Assembly (NCBI GenBank): GCA_963932465.1
Contig: OZ010792.1
Coordinates: 510,431,100 to 510,495,099 of the forward strand
Length of the DNA: 64,000 bases
From: Maratus speciosus
Lineage: Eukaryota > Arthropoda > Arachnida > Araneae > Salticidae
Direction: 5' to 3'
A program made the translations under genes and the position numbers. The notes below the pieces were generated by a model that was not told the origin of the DNA, ran no database searches, and saw only the letters and a list, made by a program, of their open reading frames with translations. This document shows, piece by piece, positions 10,921-21,341 of the stretch; position 1 is the first letter of the stretch, and every line of letters starts with the position of its first letter.

Positions 10921-12150
10921 GAAGCATAAATTATATATTTACCATTTTATTAATAAAATTATAATCCTTAATTATAGAAATGGTTAATTACCTAAATCCT
11001 TAATTACCAAAAATAAATAGTTTCATAAACCAGCAGTATAAATATCAAATCAAATATCATGGCAACTACCTTTTGCAACTTTGCAAAATTACTATAATTA
11101 CATAAATCTGAACTTTTGTATCTATACGATAACAAAAAATTTTAAAATTAATTACATCCATTAATTTACACACGCACAAAATAAATATTATCATAAGGAT
11201 GACCAGTTATATCTGCCCATTAACTTTGCAAACTATTAAATATGAACATTATTAACTCTCAGTGGAGTAGATATTATTAGCATTCAGTGCTTTGAATTTA
11301 AAAAAATACTTTTGCTGACTTTTCAATTCGTAACTGATTTTTTATTTGTTGTGTATTGTCAAAAAAAAAAAAAAAAAAAAAAAAAAACCTCTACTGAGGA
11401 AAATCCTAAAAACTTTAATACTAATTAACTCTTTTTACCTTCTACATTCTTTCACAATAGCTGTTGAGTGGATGTTATCATTATTTACTTCTTCTTTAAC
11501 CCCAATTTGATGTTATATATTTATTTTCAAAAGTGTAATAAGAAAATAAGAGAATCGCTACTAATTTTTTCACCCGGATAAATCTATTACACTTGCTATG
11601 CTTATTTTTATTTTATATAAAGGAGTAAAACAATGGGTAATTTAAAGGACGTTATTATGGGCAATATAAAATAAAATAGATTTAATTATATCAATTTTAA
11701 ATGAAATAATCGCTATGCCTGATAAAAATATTCCTTTTTACAAGCTTATTGTACTTTATTCTTTATAAGTTAAAAGGACTTAAGCTTATAAAGTATTATT
11801 TAATGTTTCTTTTATTTATCCGATAGGGAAAATATCTTTAGAAAGATTGTAAATTGTGTTAATCTTCTCTGATACTTTAATGTTTTCCCTATCATTTTAA
11901 AAATTAAGAAAATTTCTATTCGGGATTTTTTTTTTATCATCTGATTAAAATCGTGATTTAATCGCTAACTTTAATCGTTTCAATTAAAGGATTGATACCC
12001 TTACCTAATATAAGCCATTTTCTTACTGTTTTTAAATGATTGTATATGTATTTCATGCATTTTGCATATTTTGGATTGAAATTGCTTTTAGAGCTTATTC
12101 TTAACATTGAAAATGTTAATCAAGTTTTAAAATTTGAAAAAGGTTCATAA
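10921..12150. other. AT-rich DNA without recognisable gene or element ends
   Basis: Contains a poly(A) run at about 11361-11386 and scattered AT-rich sequence. No open frame of interest, splice-bounded exon or terminal repeat was recognised. Confidence 0.4.
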
Positions 12151-12156
12151 TGCATA

Positions 12157-13380
12157 TGTTGCGGCCAAAACCCGAAATTGGACAATTCGCGAACTGGCCA
12201 ACAACGTTTTAAACTGACTAGCCAATTCGCGAACTGGCCAACAACGTTTTAAACTGACTGGCCAATTCGGGAAATGGCCAGCCAATTTGCGAACTGGCCA
12301 GATGCGATCGCCCAGTTCGCGAAGTAGCCATACGCAATCGGCCAGTTCGCAAAATGGGTATAGGCAATAGGCCTGTTTGAGACAACACATTTTTTTTTAA
12401 TATTTTTATTTTATTTTAAATTTTAATGTTTTGAATGAAATTTCTTCGAAACGATTGCAATTGTTCCAAGTAAAATAAAATAATGAGTATTAATATAATG
12501 GCTAGGGGTAGCCGGACGAAGTCGAAAGAAAAAGTGATGAGGAGATTTTGAGGATCTGTATAGTTTCACTCTGTCATTTCTACTTAACCAGTTTTTACTT
12601 TTTAACCCTTTCTAACATAGTTGGAAGTGTTTATGAATTCAATTTGTCTGGCCGTCTGCCTGCCCGTGCTCTAACCCGAGTAAAGACTGGGATTGACTTG
12701 TAATTGTTATACTATTTAGGTTTATAAATTAATTTCGGCATTGAAAGTAAAGTGTGTACAATTTTTGGTTAATTTACATGGACAAACAAAAGTATTTCAC
12801 TACAATATCATCAGTGGGAAACGTTTTTCCGGTGCAATTTAATGTTGTTACATTATCTCAATTATAATAAAATTGGTATGCGTCATTAAGATGGACGACA
12901 AACTGTTATCTAAAGTGTATGAAATAAGTAGCAATTATAGTTTGTTTACAGAGACACTCAAAAGTATTTAGTTACATTGCAGTGAATGGTGAAAGATCAT
13001 TTTTAGTGCATTTAAATTATGTCATTCTATTTCAAACATAGTGAAATTCACATGCCTCACTCATGTGGGGAGCAATATGTTTTTTTGTGGAATATTGATT
13101 AAGTAGTCATTATATGTTCGTTTATAGGGACACCCAAAAGAATTCCGATAAAGAATTATGATATATGGAAAAAACCGTTTCCAGAGTATTTTAATGATGT
13201 TACACTACTTCAAACATAATGAAACTGTTATACATTACTAATATGCTCTCCAACATGTTTTCTATAGATTGTTGACTAGGTAGAATTTGTCGTTTATTTA
13301 CAGAGTCACTCAAATAATTTGGTTGTTGGATTGGCCGGCCAATTCGCGAACTGGCCAATCTTCGGCTTCTGGCCGTAACA
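12157..13380. mobile_element. TIR element with palindromic CG-rich subterminal motifs (1.22 kb)
   Basis: Left end TGTTGCGGCCAAAACCCGAA and right end, inverted, TGTTACGGCCAGAAGCCGAA match, followed by the ATTGG and CGCGAA(C/T)TGGCC motifs on both sides. Between 12178 and 12370 the motif CCAATTCGCGAACTGGCC recurs about six times in both orientations, including two near-identical ~48-bp units. The flanks are ATA/TATATA-rich, so the target duplication is ambiguous. The core (about 12600-13325) consists of ~180-bp repeat units. No transposase was seen; superfamily unknown. Confidence 0.75.
12598..13325 (+). repeat. ~180-bp repeat family, array inside the TIR element
   Basis: It starts with the shared family end 'ttctaacatagttggaagtg' followed by the 'gtctggccgtctgcctgcc' block, then about three diverged units, each with a motif like 'acactcaaaagtatt' or 'acacccaaaagaattccga' and 'ttttaatgatgttacac'. 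The same family occurs at 31000-31290, 34500-35560, 43600-44190 and 48310-49490. Confidence 0.7.
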
Positions 13381-13394
13381 TATATACACAGCAA

Positions 13395-14575
13395 AAACAA
13401 AGACAGATGTTTTTTTTTAATCTACGAAATATAATCTAAACACGAACAAAAATATACAATAACCTCTTCCGAGTTATCCATGGTTCCGAAAAGCATTCTT
13501 TATCAATGGAAATCTCAAAAACCAATATTCAAGATATACAGAAAAAATTGTAAAAACGGTTTTTGGTGCTACTGATTTTCGGAAAAATTTCCGAGTAGTT
13601 TTTATAATGTATTAATCCGTTTTCTCAAACTGAAATATCGGTTTTTTTCAATTAAATATTTTCATCCGCACAATTCAATTTATATATACAACAAAATGTC
13701 GTTAATTTTAATGTTAACATTAACCCTTTATGTACTGAATTATGAATTCATGAAAATTTTATCTTCTAAAGTATTTTTCGTGAATTGTTTAAACTACATT
13801 AGAAGATTTACATAATCATTTAATAAATTTTAGAAGAAATTTAGAAGGATTAATTAAATTTGAATTTATAGGGATTTTGTGCAATATTCATGACCCCACT
13901 CAAAGCTTTTATTTTAAATCTTTTTCTTAGTATTTTGTAGAATTTGGAAATGTACAAATATAATGTTCTTACAATAGAAATATAGAAATATTTTCGAATT
14001 GAAAAATCCCCCCCCCCCCCCACACACACACACACAACACCAATAAAGCTGAGAAGATGCAAAGGCAAAAGAAATTATCCTTTTAGAAATATTTTTGTTT
14101 CGTGCAACCCATAATGCTTTTGGGCTTTTGGAACAAGATAAAGTAATATATCTAACTCCTTCTAAACTGTATTACAACTATGTATTAAATGAATTTTATA
14201 ACAAGTTATTTTAATGGCACTTATAAGTACCATCAGCAGATAAAGAGTTAATGTTGTTGATTGATCATGTTTATCTGTATAAAACACGTTTGTTAAACAT
14301 GAAAATATTTACTTGAAAAATGACAACATCCGAAAAACCTATATTCCGGTTGGAGAAACATTTCCGAAATCCTGCCGGAAATATTTTCGAAAATCAGTAG
14401 CAGCAAAAGAAACTTTGTTTTTATAAATGCGTCTTTAAATCTCCAAAATATATTGGTTTCTGAGGTTCTAAAAATAAAGAATGCTTTTCGGAATCATTTA
14501 GTAAGAGGGACTTGTATATTTTGGTTTGTGATTACGTTATATTTACTAGATTAAGAAACGTCTTTTTTTTTTTTT
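13395..14575. mobile_element. Long-TIR fold-back element carrying a younger TTAA MITE
   Basis: The segment 13395-13620 is the inverted counterpart of about 14330-14575: both contain 'ccgaaaagcattctttat', 'aaaatatacaa' and 'tctcaaaaaccaatat'-like blocks in mirrored order. Arms are about 200 bp or more and imperfect. The centre is interrupted by the TTAA-flanked element 13724-14247. The outer boundaries end in poly(T)/poly(A) slippage and are approximate. Confidence 0.7.
13724..14247. mobile_element. TTAA-target MITE, family D (524 bp)
   Basis: TTAA lies at 13720-13723 and 14248-14251. Ends CCCTTTATGTACTGA and TCAGCAGATAAAGAG are imperfect inverted repeats. The interior includes a (C)n(CA)n tract at about 14007-14037. 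It is inserted in the centre of the long-TIR element 13395-14575. Confidence 0.7.
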
Positions 14576-15843
14576 TTTTTTTTGCACTCTACTGTAGAAA
14601 CGAGTAACTTTCTTTTCGTTAAAAAATAATTTGCATCCAGTGTTTTGGATCATTAGTCACAGGTGAAATCTTAATACCAGAAAAGATTAATTTAAAATCT
14701 CTCTATTCTAAAAAAGTAACTAACGCTGTCACTGCCGCAGTAAGAGAATTTTTTGCGACCGGCGGTCTTTCTTCGCTAATATTAAGAACACTATTGCATA
14801 CAAAAATATGAAAAGTGGTAGTAATATACAAAAATGATTGATAAACACGCTGATGCAGACAGTTTTTAAATCGAAGAATTATTTTAAGAGATATTCAGTG
14901 TTAAAGTTGGTCAAAATACTTCCGTTAAATATATATATATAGGAACAAAAACTATGCATAGGAATTCAATCTTTTTTCTAAGGATATACATTACAAGCTT
15001 GCGGTGTACAGACTGTATTTATTCTTTTGATTTGACTAAATTTTTAGGATTTTTTTAATTTTTTTTATTCAAATTTTTCATTATTTTAATAGATTTTTTT
15101 TTTTCACATATAGAAAAAGTCATTATTTTATATTGTTGCCAATTCTAAAAACAGCGCAGAGATTACTATTACCTCTCAATTAAAAATATATTTGCACGTG
15201 ACTATTAAAAAGAGAAAGAAAACTTTAAAATAAGAATTCAATGATCACGTGTTGAAGGCAGGAAAATATTGAAATTTTCGTCATAAAAATTGTACTTATA
15301 CGTGAATATAAAAAAAAGAAAGAAAAAATTTAAAAATTAACGTTTATATGTGTTAAAACAGAAAAGAAGAGAAGTTACGTCTTATTTAAAATGACCAAAT
15401 AACATTATTGCCAAACAGTTTAAATTTAAGTATAATACACGAGAGATTTCTTTCATATTTCGAGATTATATTTTTAACTATTGTTGCCAATTCTAAGACA
15501 GCACAAATAATAATATTTCCTTTCTAAAAACAGAAGTATTATCACATGAATATTAAAGAGAGAAATAAAACTTTGGTGAAAATTACATCCGATTTAAGAC
15601 GATACATTTAAAATGCCTTATTTAAAATTTTCTTATAGCGATGTTAAAAAAAATTTCGGGGGGCAACGACTCTGTTTGATTAGTACATTTTATATAAGCT
15701 AATTACTGATCTTATTTAATCAATCACAAAAACAGCCATTAGATGTCTCAACAGCAGCTGATTCGGTCTTAAAATCTCTCAGTGAAGTGGAAATGCATGG
15801 AAGCCTGTTTACAGAGAGATAGCCACTGGTTGTTTAATTACTA

Positions 15844-16272
15844 GGTTGAGCAAAAAGTCCTGGGAAATTTGTGAAAGTTTCGTTGTTATGCGCAAATTAA
15901 CAACAAAAGCAACAAGGACAATTCTTAAAAGTAGAGACCATCACAGTCCACGACTTTCTGCCAGATTCCGGAGTTGCTGGAAGTACCGTGGTGGTTCCTC
16001 GGAATAGAAAAACTCTTGACATGCTTCTTCAACTTCATTAAAGGATTCTCATCGACAGCTTTCAGAATCGTTAGATCTTTTCTCCAATAATGCCGGATCA
16101 ACACACGCAAATCATACTGTTCAATAGGCATTTTGGAGTCGAAACTCCTGAACTCCCATAGATATACCACTAATTTATGTGCAATATAGTATATATAGTA
16201 TATTATTACTATATGCGATAAAAATTCTGGTAACTATTAAATAAAAAATTTCCCAGAACTTTTTGCTCAACC
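15844..16272 (-). mobile_element. Internally deleted mariner element (429 bp)
   Basis: Terminal inverted repeats GGTTGAGCAAAAAGTCCTGG and its inverted, nearly identical partner are flanked by TA at 15842-15843 and 16273-16274. TA duplication and a GGTTGAGCAAAAAGT-like end are mariner characters. It lies inside Helitron copy 1; copy 2 lacks it, so it arrived after that Helitron. Confidence 0.85.
15925..16170 (-). pseudogene. Mariner transposase remnant (N- and C-terminal parts fused by deletion)
   Basis: The frame of about 80 codons contains 'QYDLRVLIRHYWRKDL', like the first helix-turn-helix of mariner transposases, followed directly by 'IWQKVVDCDGLYF', like the extreme C-terminus of that family. 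The whole catalytic DDD region is absent, so the protein cannot transpose DNA. This is a typical internal-deletion derivative. The family assignment rests on these two short matches and the TIRs. Confidence 0.65.
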
Positions 16273-16529
16273 TAATATAATCCAATCTTCCCTAATCTTC
16301 TTAAAGCGGATCAAATTATCATGTTTTTAGAGTCTCTGATGTCTGAACGGGGGTTGATGAGCGTAGCTCGTAGAGGGCAGAACCCCCTAGTTCTTTAAAT
16401 TAACTTAAACAACATAAATTCATTCAATTTTATTAGGACACCAAATACTGCAGATTAAAAATACGAAAATCTTTGATTTTTTTTTATTTTTTTATTTTTT
16501 TTTTTAGTTTTCCATTTTCTATTTCTGTA

Positions 16530-16928
16530 ACAGACCGAGAGGTGACAGCACAGACAATCACCTCATCGAGTTCACGGCTGAAGTTCCAGAATTAGTTAAA
16601 ACTGGATTCGCATATTAAAACGCAATCGTTCAGCGAAGTCATATCTTGGTGGAAAATATCTGAAAGTCCGATTTTAGTGGTTGACTCGTAGCTTTATTAT
16701 TGTGTTTCCCTGCACCCAAAGGTATGAAAACAGGGAGGACTGGGAGCAGGAAAACACAGCGGTAAACTTACGAGTCAACCGCCAAAATTTGGTTTTCAGG
16801 TGTTTACCACCAAGATATGACTTAGCAGACCGATTGCGTTTTAATATGCAAATCGAGTTTTAACTAATTCTGAAATTTCATCCGTGAACTCGATGAGATA
16901 ATTGTCTGTGCTGCCACCTTCCGGTCTA
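16530..16928. mobile_element. Fold-back palindromic MITE (188-bp arms, 24-nt loop)
   Basis: Positions 16530-16717 are inverted at 16742-16928 with high identity over the whole arm; matching blocks include 'gacagcacagacaat', 'ctcatcgagttcacgg', 'gtcatatcttggtgg' and 'ggttgactcgta'. Ends CAGACCG/CGGTCTA. The open frame at 16681-16863 is just one strand of this palindrome and is not a gene. Any transcript would fold into a very long hairpin. Confidence 0.85.
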
Positions 16929-16929
16929 T

Positions 16930-17635
16930 AAACGCTGCGAGGGCATATAGTTATCACTTAATATGTTTAAAAGTGAAATGTTCCTTGCACATTCATATTT
17001 AACGACTTCGAACACAAATTCGACTTATGTAAGTATACATGCGGTGACTTTCGATTTTCGTGTTTTTTTATTTGTACATAGTACCTATCAGTTATTCTCG
17101 TCACGAAAAAAAATGGAAAATATTGCTACAGATCTTTCACTCATAAGTGCTACTTTGTACTGTATCTCTCAATCATCCCAGAAAAAATGTGGTTGCTCTG
17201 TAGAATAATAATAATTTAAAATCCTCGTTTTGCACTCTAGTTTCATGGTCAATAGAGCCCCCTCTCCCCATTCTCAACTCCCAAATAATCTATAAGATTT
17301 ATATTATAATGACCATTTCTTTTATTTCCTCCTGAAGTTCTAAACTTCTTTCTTCATTTCCATGCACGAGTCGGGTTGTACCCGAACCGAACCCCAAAAT
17401 TATGTTTAAAGTCAATCCAAAACCTTACCCCCGGCAATTTTGCTCTGACACATTTGAACCGAAAAACGAAATATTCAAACCCGAATCCGACCCGAACCGG
17501 AACTGAAAAAAGGTTAATGCATATTTTAATAGACTAATGGAATAACAGCCTACAATTGTATCTGTAATATCAGATTTATCTTTTTTATATAAAAAATAAT
17601 ACTTATACATTCACTAATGTTCAAACATATAAATT
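16930..17635. other. Non-coding DNA with a CCCGAACC-rich cluster
   Basis: At about 17363-17505 the motifs 'cgagtcgggt', 'cccgaaccgaaccc', 'aacccgaatccgacccgaac' recur, standing out from the AT-rich surroundings. Such clusters occur in subterminal regions of some hAT elements, but no second end was found. No gene is supported; a 61-codon minus frame here is not convincing. Confidence 0.4.
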
Positions 17636-17948
17636 TTGACATTTGTAAAAGGAATTTTGTTTCAAAGTTTTAACCTAACATAGTAAATTTTGTCCTCCAC
17701 GATTTTCAATTTTTAGCGATATTTAATGAGATTTTCAATGTGACTTCAGCGTTTTTTTGGCTTCCGCGGCGATATTTTGACATTCGTAAACAAAATTCTG
17801 TTTCAAACTTTTAGCCTAATATAGTAAATTTTGTCTACTGCTATTTTTGAATTTTTAACATTGTTTAATGCAATGTTTGATGCTTTAGTGTTGTTTGCGA
17901 TTTTTTTGTCATTCGTAAAAATAATTTGGTTGCAAACTTTTAGCTTAA
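17636..17948. repeat. ~120-bp tandem array, left part (before Helitron copy 2)
   Basis: Units contain 'cattcgtaaa', 'tttcaaacttttagcctaat', 'atagtaaattttgtc' and 'gcgatttttgaatttttag'. About two and a half units precede the Helitron; the array resumes directly at 19251 and again after 20670, so the Helitron and the minisatellite element were inserted into it. Confidence 0.7.
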
Positions 17949-19250
17949 TCTCTCTATTCTAAAAAAAAGTAACTACCGCTGTCACCGCCGCCGCACGCCG
18001 CCGCCGGTTTTGATTTTTTTGTGACCAGAGGCCTTTCTTCGTTAATATTAACAAAAATAATGCATACAAAAATATGAAAATCGGTGGTTTTATACAGAAA
18101 TGTTTGATAAACACGCTGATGCAGACAGTTTTCAAATCGAAGAATTATTTTAAGAGTTATTTAATGCTAAAGTTGAACAAAATCGTTCCACTAAAAAAGT
18201 TTTATAGCAGCAAAAACTATACATGACAGTGTAATCATTTTTAGATCATTTTATGCGTTAGAATTTGCCGGAGTGCAGATTGCATTAATTTTTTTATTTT
18301 GACTCATTTTTTCAGGTTTTATTTCTAATTTAAATTCAAATTTTCAGCATTTCTAGAGATATTTTTTACAGATTTCAGAAAATTGTACTAATTTAAACTG
18401 TTGCCAACTGTATAAAAAGCGCAAGCAATAATGTTTGCTTCAAATTAAAAATTTATTTACACGTGACTATTATAAACAGGAAAAAAACTTTCAAATTAGA
18501 ATTAAATAATTACGTATAAAAGGCAGGAACTTATTAAAAATTACGTCATAAAAAGTATACATGTGAATTTTAAAAGAGAAAGGATATTGTAAAATAATAA
18601 ATTCATTAACATGCGTTAGAAGTCTTAGGAGAAATTACGTCATATTTACGTCACATTATAGTTATTACATAAAATGAACACAAAATAATATTGCAAAAAA
18701 GTTTAAATTTAGAAATTGCGCTAGACATTTATTTGATATTTTGAGAATTAATTTAAAATGTCTCATTTAAAAGAACTTTCTTTTCGCTTTGTTAAAAAAT
18801 ACCAGGAGACAAAGACTCTCTTTACTTAATTCCTTTTATATTAGCTTATTTTGAAATGTTGTTACACGTGTATACGTCATCAAGTTATTTTTATTTCGCC
18901 GTTTTATTTGTGTTTTTATTAATGTTGTATGAATTTATTTGTTTTTTCGTTATTTAAAATAAAAATTATATCAATTTGTATAATTTGGCGAGTGGTTTGG
19001 CGATTTATATAATTTGGCGAAATTGGTCGACGGGATAATCAAGTAGTACCGCAGCGGATTTGGCGTTAAAATTCCCCAATCAAAGAGAAATGAATAGAAA
19101 TTCGTTTATAGGGAGATCGCCACTGTTTTTTAAATTATAATTCAATCTTTCGAAATCTTTTTAAAGCCGATCAAATTAGCGTGCATTTAGAGTCTGCGGT
19201 GTCTGGACGGGGGTTGGCGAGCGTAGCTCGTAGGGGGCCGAGCCCCCTAG
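17949..19250 (+). mobile_element. Non-autonomous Helitron, copy 2
   Basis: Begins TCTCTCTATTCTAAAAA after A (…TTAA|TC) and ends with hairpin AGGGGGCCGAGCCCCCT followed by CTAG and then T. It matches copy 1 (14698-16390) along its length but lacks the mariner insertion. The interior includes a G+C-rich 'ccgccgccgcacgccgccg' block near 17984. No Rep/helicase frame. Its last ~90 bp are present again at 21342-21433 because of the tandem duplication. Confidence 0.85.
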
Positions 19251-19287
19251 TATAGTAAATTTTGTCCACTCGTCCTCTGCGATTTTT

Positions 19288-20665
19288 ACTTTCTTCTATC
19301 TTTACAAGAAGAAAGTATTGGATTCATGAAAATTTTCGAATTCCGGTTTTCGACGGATTTACACGTTTTAGGGGTCAGAGATTCCAAAAAACATGTTTTT
19401 ACAAAATGTCTGTCTGTGACTCTGTGAGTCTGTCTGTCTGTCTGTGTGTATGTGACACAAATTTTGTGGGCGCTCTATCTCAAGAACTAATGCGCGGAAT
19501 TTAATAAAAATTGATATTCAGTTAGTGCCTAATACAAATTGATGCTGATTAGTTTTTGGTGTAAATCGCTCAACAGGTGGCGCTGCAATGCTGCATTTTT
19601 CACGATTTTCGCAATAGCTCTATCTCAAGAACTAATGCACGGATTTTGATCAAACTTCAGATTTAGTTAGTCCTTGATATGAATTGATGATGATTACGTT
19701 TTGGTGTAAAGGTGGGCGCTATTATGATGAATTTTGCAGGATTTACACGATTTCCCCAATAGCTCTATATTAAGAAACTAACGCACGGATTTTTCATCAA
19801 ACTTCAGATTAAGTTTAGTCCTTGATATGACTTGCTACTGATTAGGTTTTTGGTGTAAATCGCCCAACAGGTGGCGCTTCTCTGCTGCCTTTTCCACGAT
19901 TGCCTCAATAGCTCTATCAATAGAAACTAATGGAGGATTTTTGATCAAACTTCAGATTTAGTTAGTCCTTGATATGAATTGATGATGATTACGTTTTGGT
20001 GTAAATCGCCCCAACAGGTGGCGCTGTTATGATGAATTTTGCAGGATTTACACGATTTCCCCAAATAGCTCTATCTTAAGAACTAACGCACGGATTTTCA
20101 TCAAACTTCAGATTAAGTTAGTCCTTGATATGACTTGCTACTGATTAAGTGTTGGTGTAAATCCGCCCAACAGGTGGCGCTTCTCTGCTGCCTTTTCCAC
20201 GATTGCCTCAATAGCTCTATCAATAGAACTAATGGACCAATTTTCATCTAACTTCAGATTTAGTTGTATGTTGACACAAGTTGTTGTTAATTAGGTTTTG
20301 GTGTTAATCACCCAATAGGTGGCGCTGCTATGCAGAAATTTTCACGATTTTCGCTATTGCTGTATCTCAAAAACTAATGTACGGATTTTCTCCAAACTTC
20401 AGATTCAGTCGGACGTTGACATAAATTGTTGCTGATTAGGATTGGTATAAATCACCCAATAGGTGGCGCTGCTAGGCAGCATTTTGCTGAATTTAGACGA
20501 TTTCAGCGATAGTCATATCTCAAGAACTAATGCACGGAATTTCATATCGTTAGAATCCTCATGAGATGCATAGATTGCCGATTAATTTTGGCAGTGTGAT
20601 AGCGAATTTTGAAGTATTAACATGTATGAGATAGAAGAAAGTTTTGGGATTGGTACATCCGACTA
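19288..20665. mobile_element. Minisatellite-bearing element, copy in duplication unit 1
   Basis: Begins ACTTTCTTCTATC and near its end has the inverse GATAGAAGAAAGT followed by 'tgggattggtacatccgacta'. In between, about seven units of ~147 bp each contain 'actaatgcacggattttgat', 'aacttcagatttagttag' and 'caacaggtggcgctg'. A (GTCT)n tract lies near 19420-19448. No protein is encoded; the 80-codon frame at its start is a chance frame present in all copies. Confidence 0.75.
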
Positions 20666-20716
20666 CTTTAATTTTTAACACCGTTTAATGTGTTTGTTTG
20701 TTTTTGTGTTCTTTGC

Positions 20717-20751
<35 letters not shown>

Positions 20752-21341
20752 CATTCGTAAAAATATCTTGGTTGCAAACATTTAACCTAATATAGACATC
20801 TTGCTCTCTGCGGTTTTGAATTTTTTGAGATTTGTAACGTAATTTTTAACGTTTTGCACTGATTCTTTTACATTTGTGAAACTATTTAGATTACAATCTT
20901 TTAACAAACTGTAGTAAATTTTGTCTTGTTTCTGCTATTTGTGAATTTTTAGCAATTTTTGAACATTAGTAAGATGAATACGGTTTTAATATTTTAGCCA
21001 TGTATAGTAAATTTTGTCCTCTTTTTATAAAATTTATTCGAAATTCGTACAGCGATTTGTTTTAATACGATTATTAGCTTTTTGTGCTTTTCGGCCCTTT
21101 TTCGATGTTCGTGAAAGAAATCCTGTTTTAATCTATATTAGCCCAATATACTAACTTTTGAACTCTGCGATTTTTAAAATAAATTTAGCGATTTCTAGCG
21201 GGGTTTTCTTGTTGTTGTTTGTTTGTTTCGCGATTAGCTGCGATTTTTCCACAATTAAAGAAATTCAGTTTCAATCTTCTAGCCTAATATAGTATTTTTT
21301 TTTCTCTTCTCAATAACGTTCATACGGAATTCGAGCAGCGA
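20666..21341. repeat. ~120-bp tandem array resumed (unit 1)
   Basis: Diverged units with 'cattcgtaaa', 'tagtaaattttgtc' and 'gcgatttttaa' markers and a long poly(T) near 20717-20748. It is the continuation of 17636-17948 after the Helitron and the minisatellite element. Confidence 0.65.

Larger units (their letters stand above)
14698..16390 (+). mobile_element. Non-autonomous Helitron, copy 1
   Basis: It starts TCTCTCTATTCTAAAAAA after an A and ends with a GC-rich hairpin followed by CCCCCTAG before a T, which are the classical Helitron hallmarks (5' TC, 3' hairpin plus CTAG, insertion between A and T). The 3' end 'gagcgtagctcgtag' is shared with 17949-19250, and the two copies match along most of their length. 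No Rep/helicase is encoded. It contains a deleted mariner at 15844-16272. Confidence 0.85.
19159..21341. repeat. Tandem duplication, unit 1 (~2.18 kb)
   Basis: The block starting TTTTAAAGCCGATC at 19159 recurs at 21342, an offset of 2183 bp. It contains the Helitron 3' end, a piece of the 120-bp array, the whole minisatellite element and more 120-bp units up to 'gagcagcgatttt'. The junction shares TTTTAA with both parental breakpoints. Unit 1 carries many extra single bases at short homopolymers relative to unit 2. Confidence 0.9.

Noticed and set aside
16681..16863. 60-codon plus-strand frame
   Set aside because: Lies wholly in the fold-back palindrome and crosses its loop.
19262..19504. 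80-84 codon frames at 19262 and 21445
   Set aside because: Both are the left end of the minisatellite element, including a (GTCT)n tract; the third copy at 36436 does not keep the frame.
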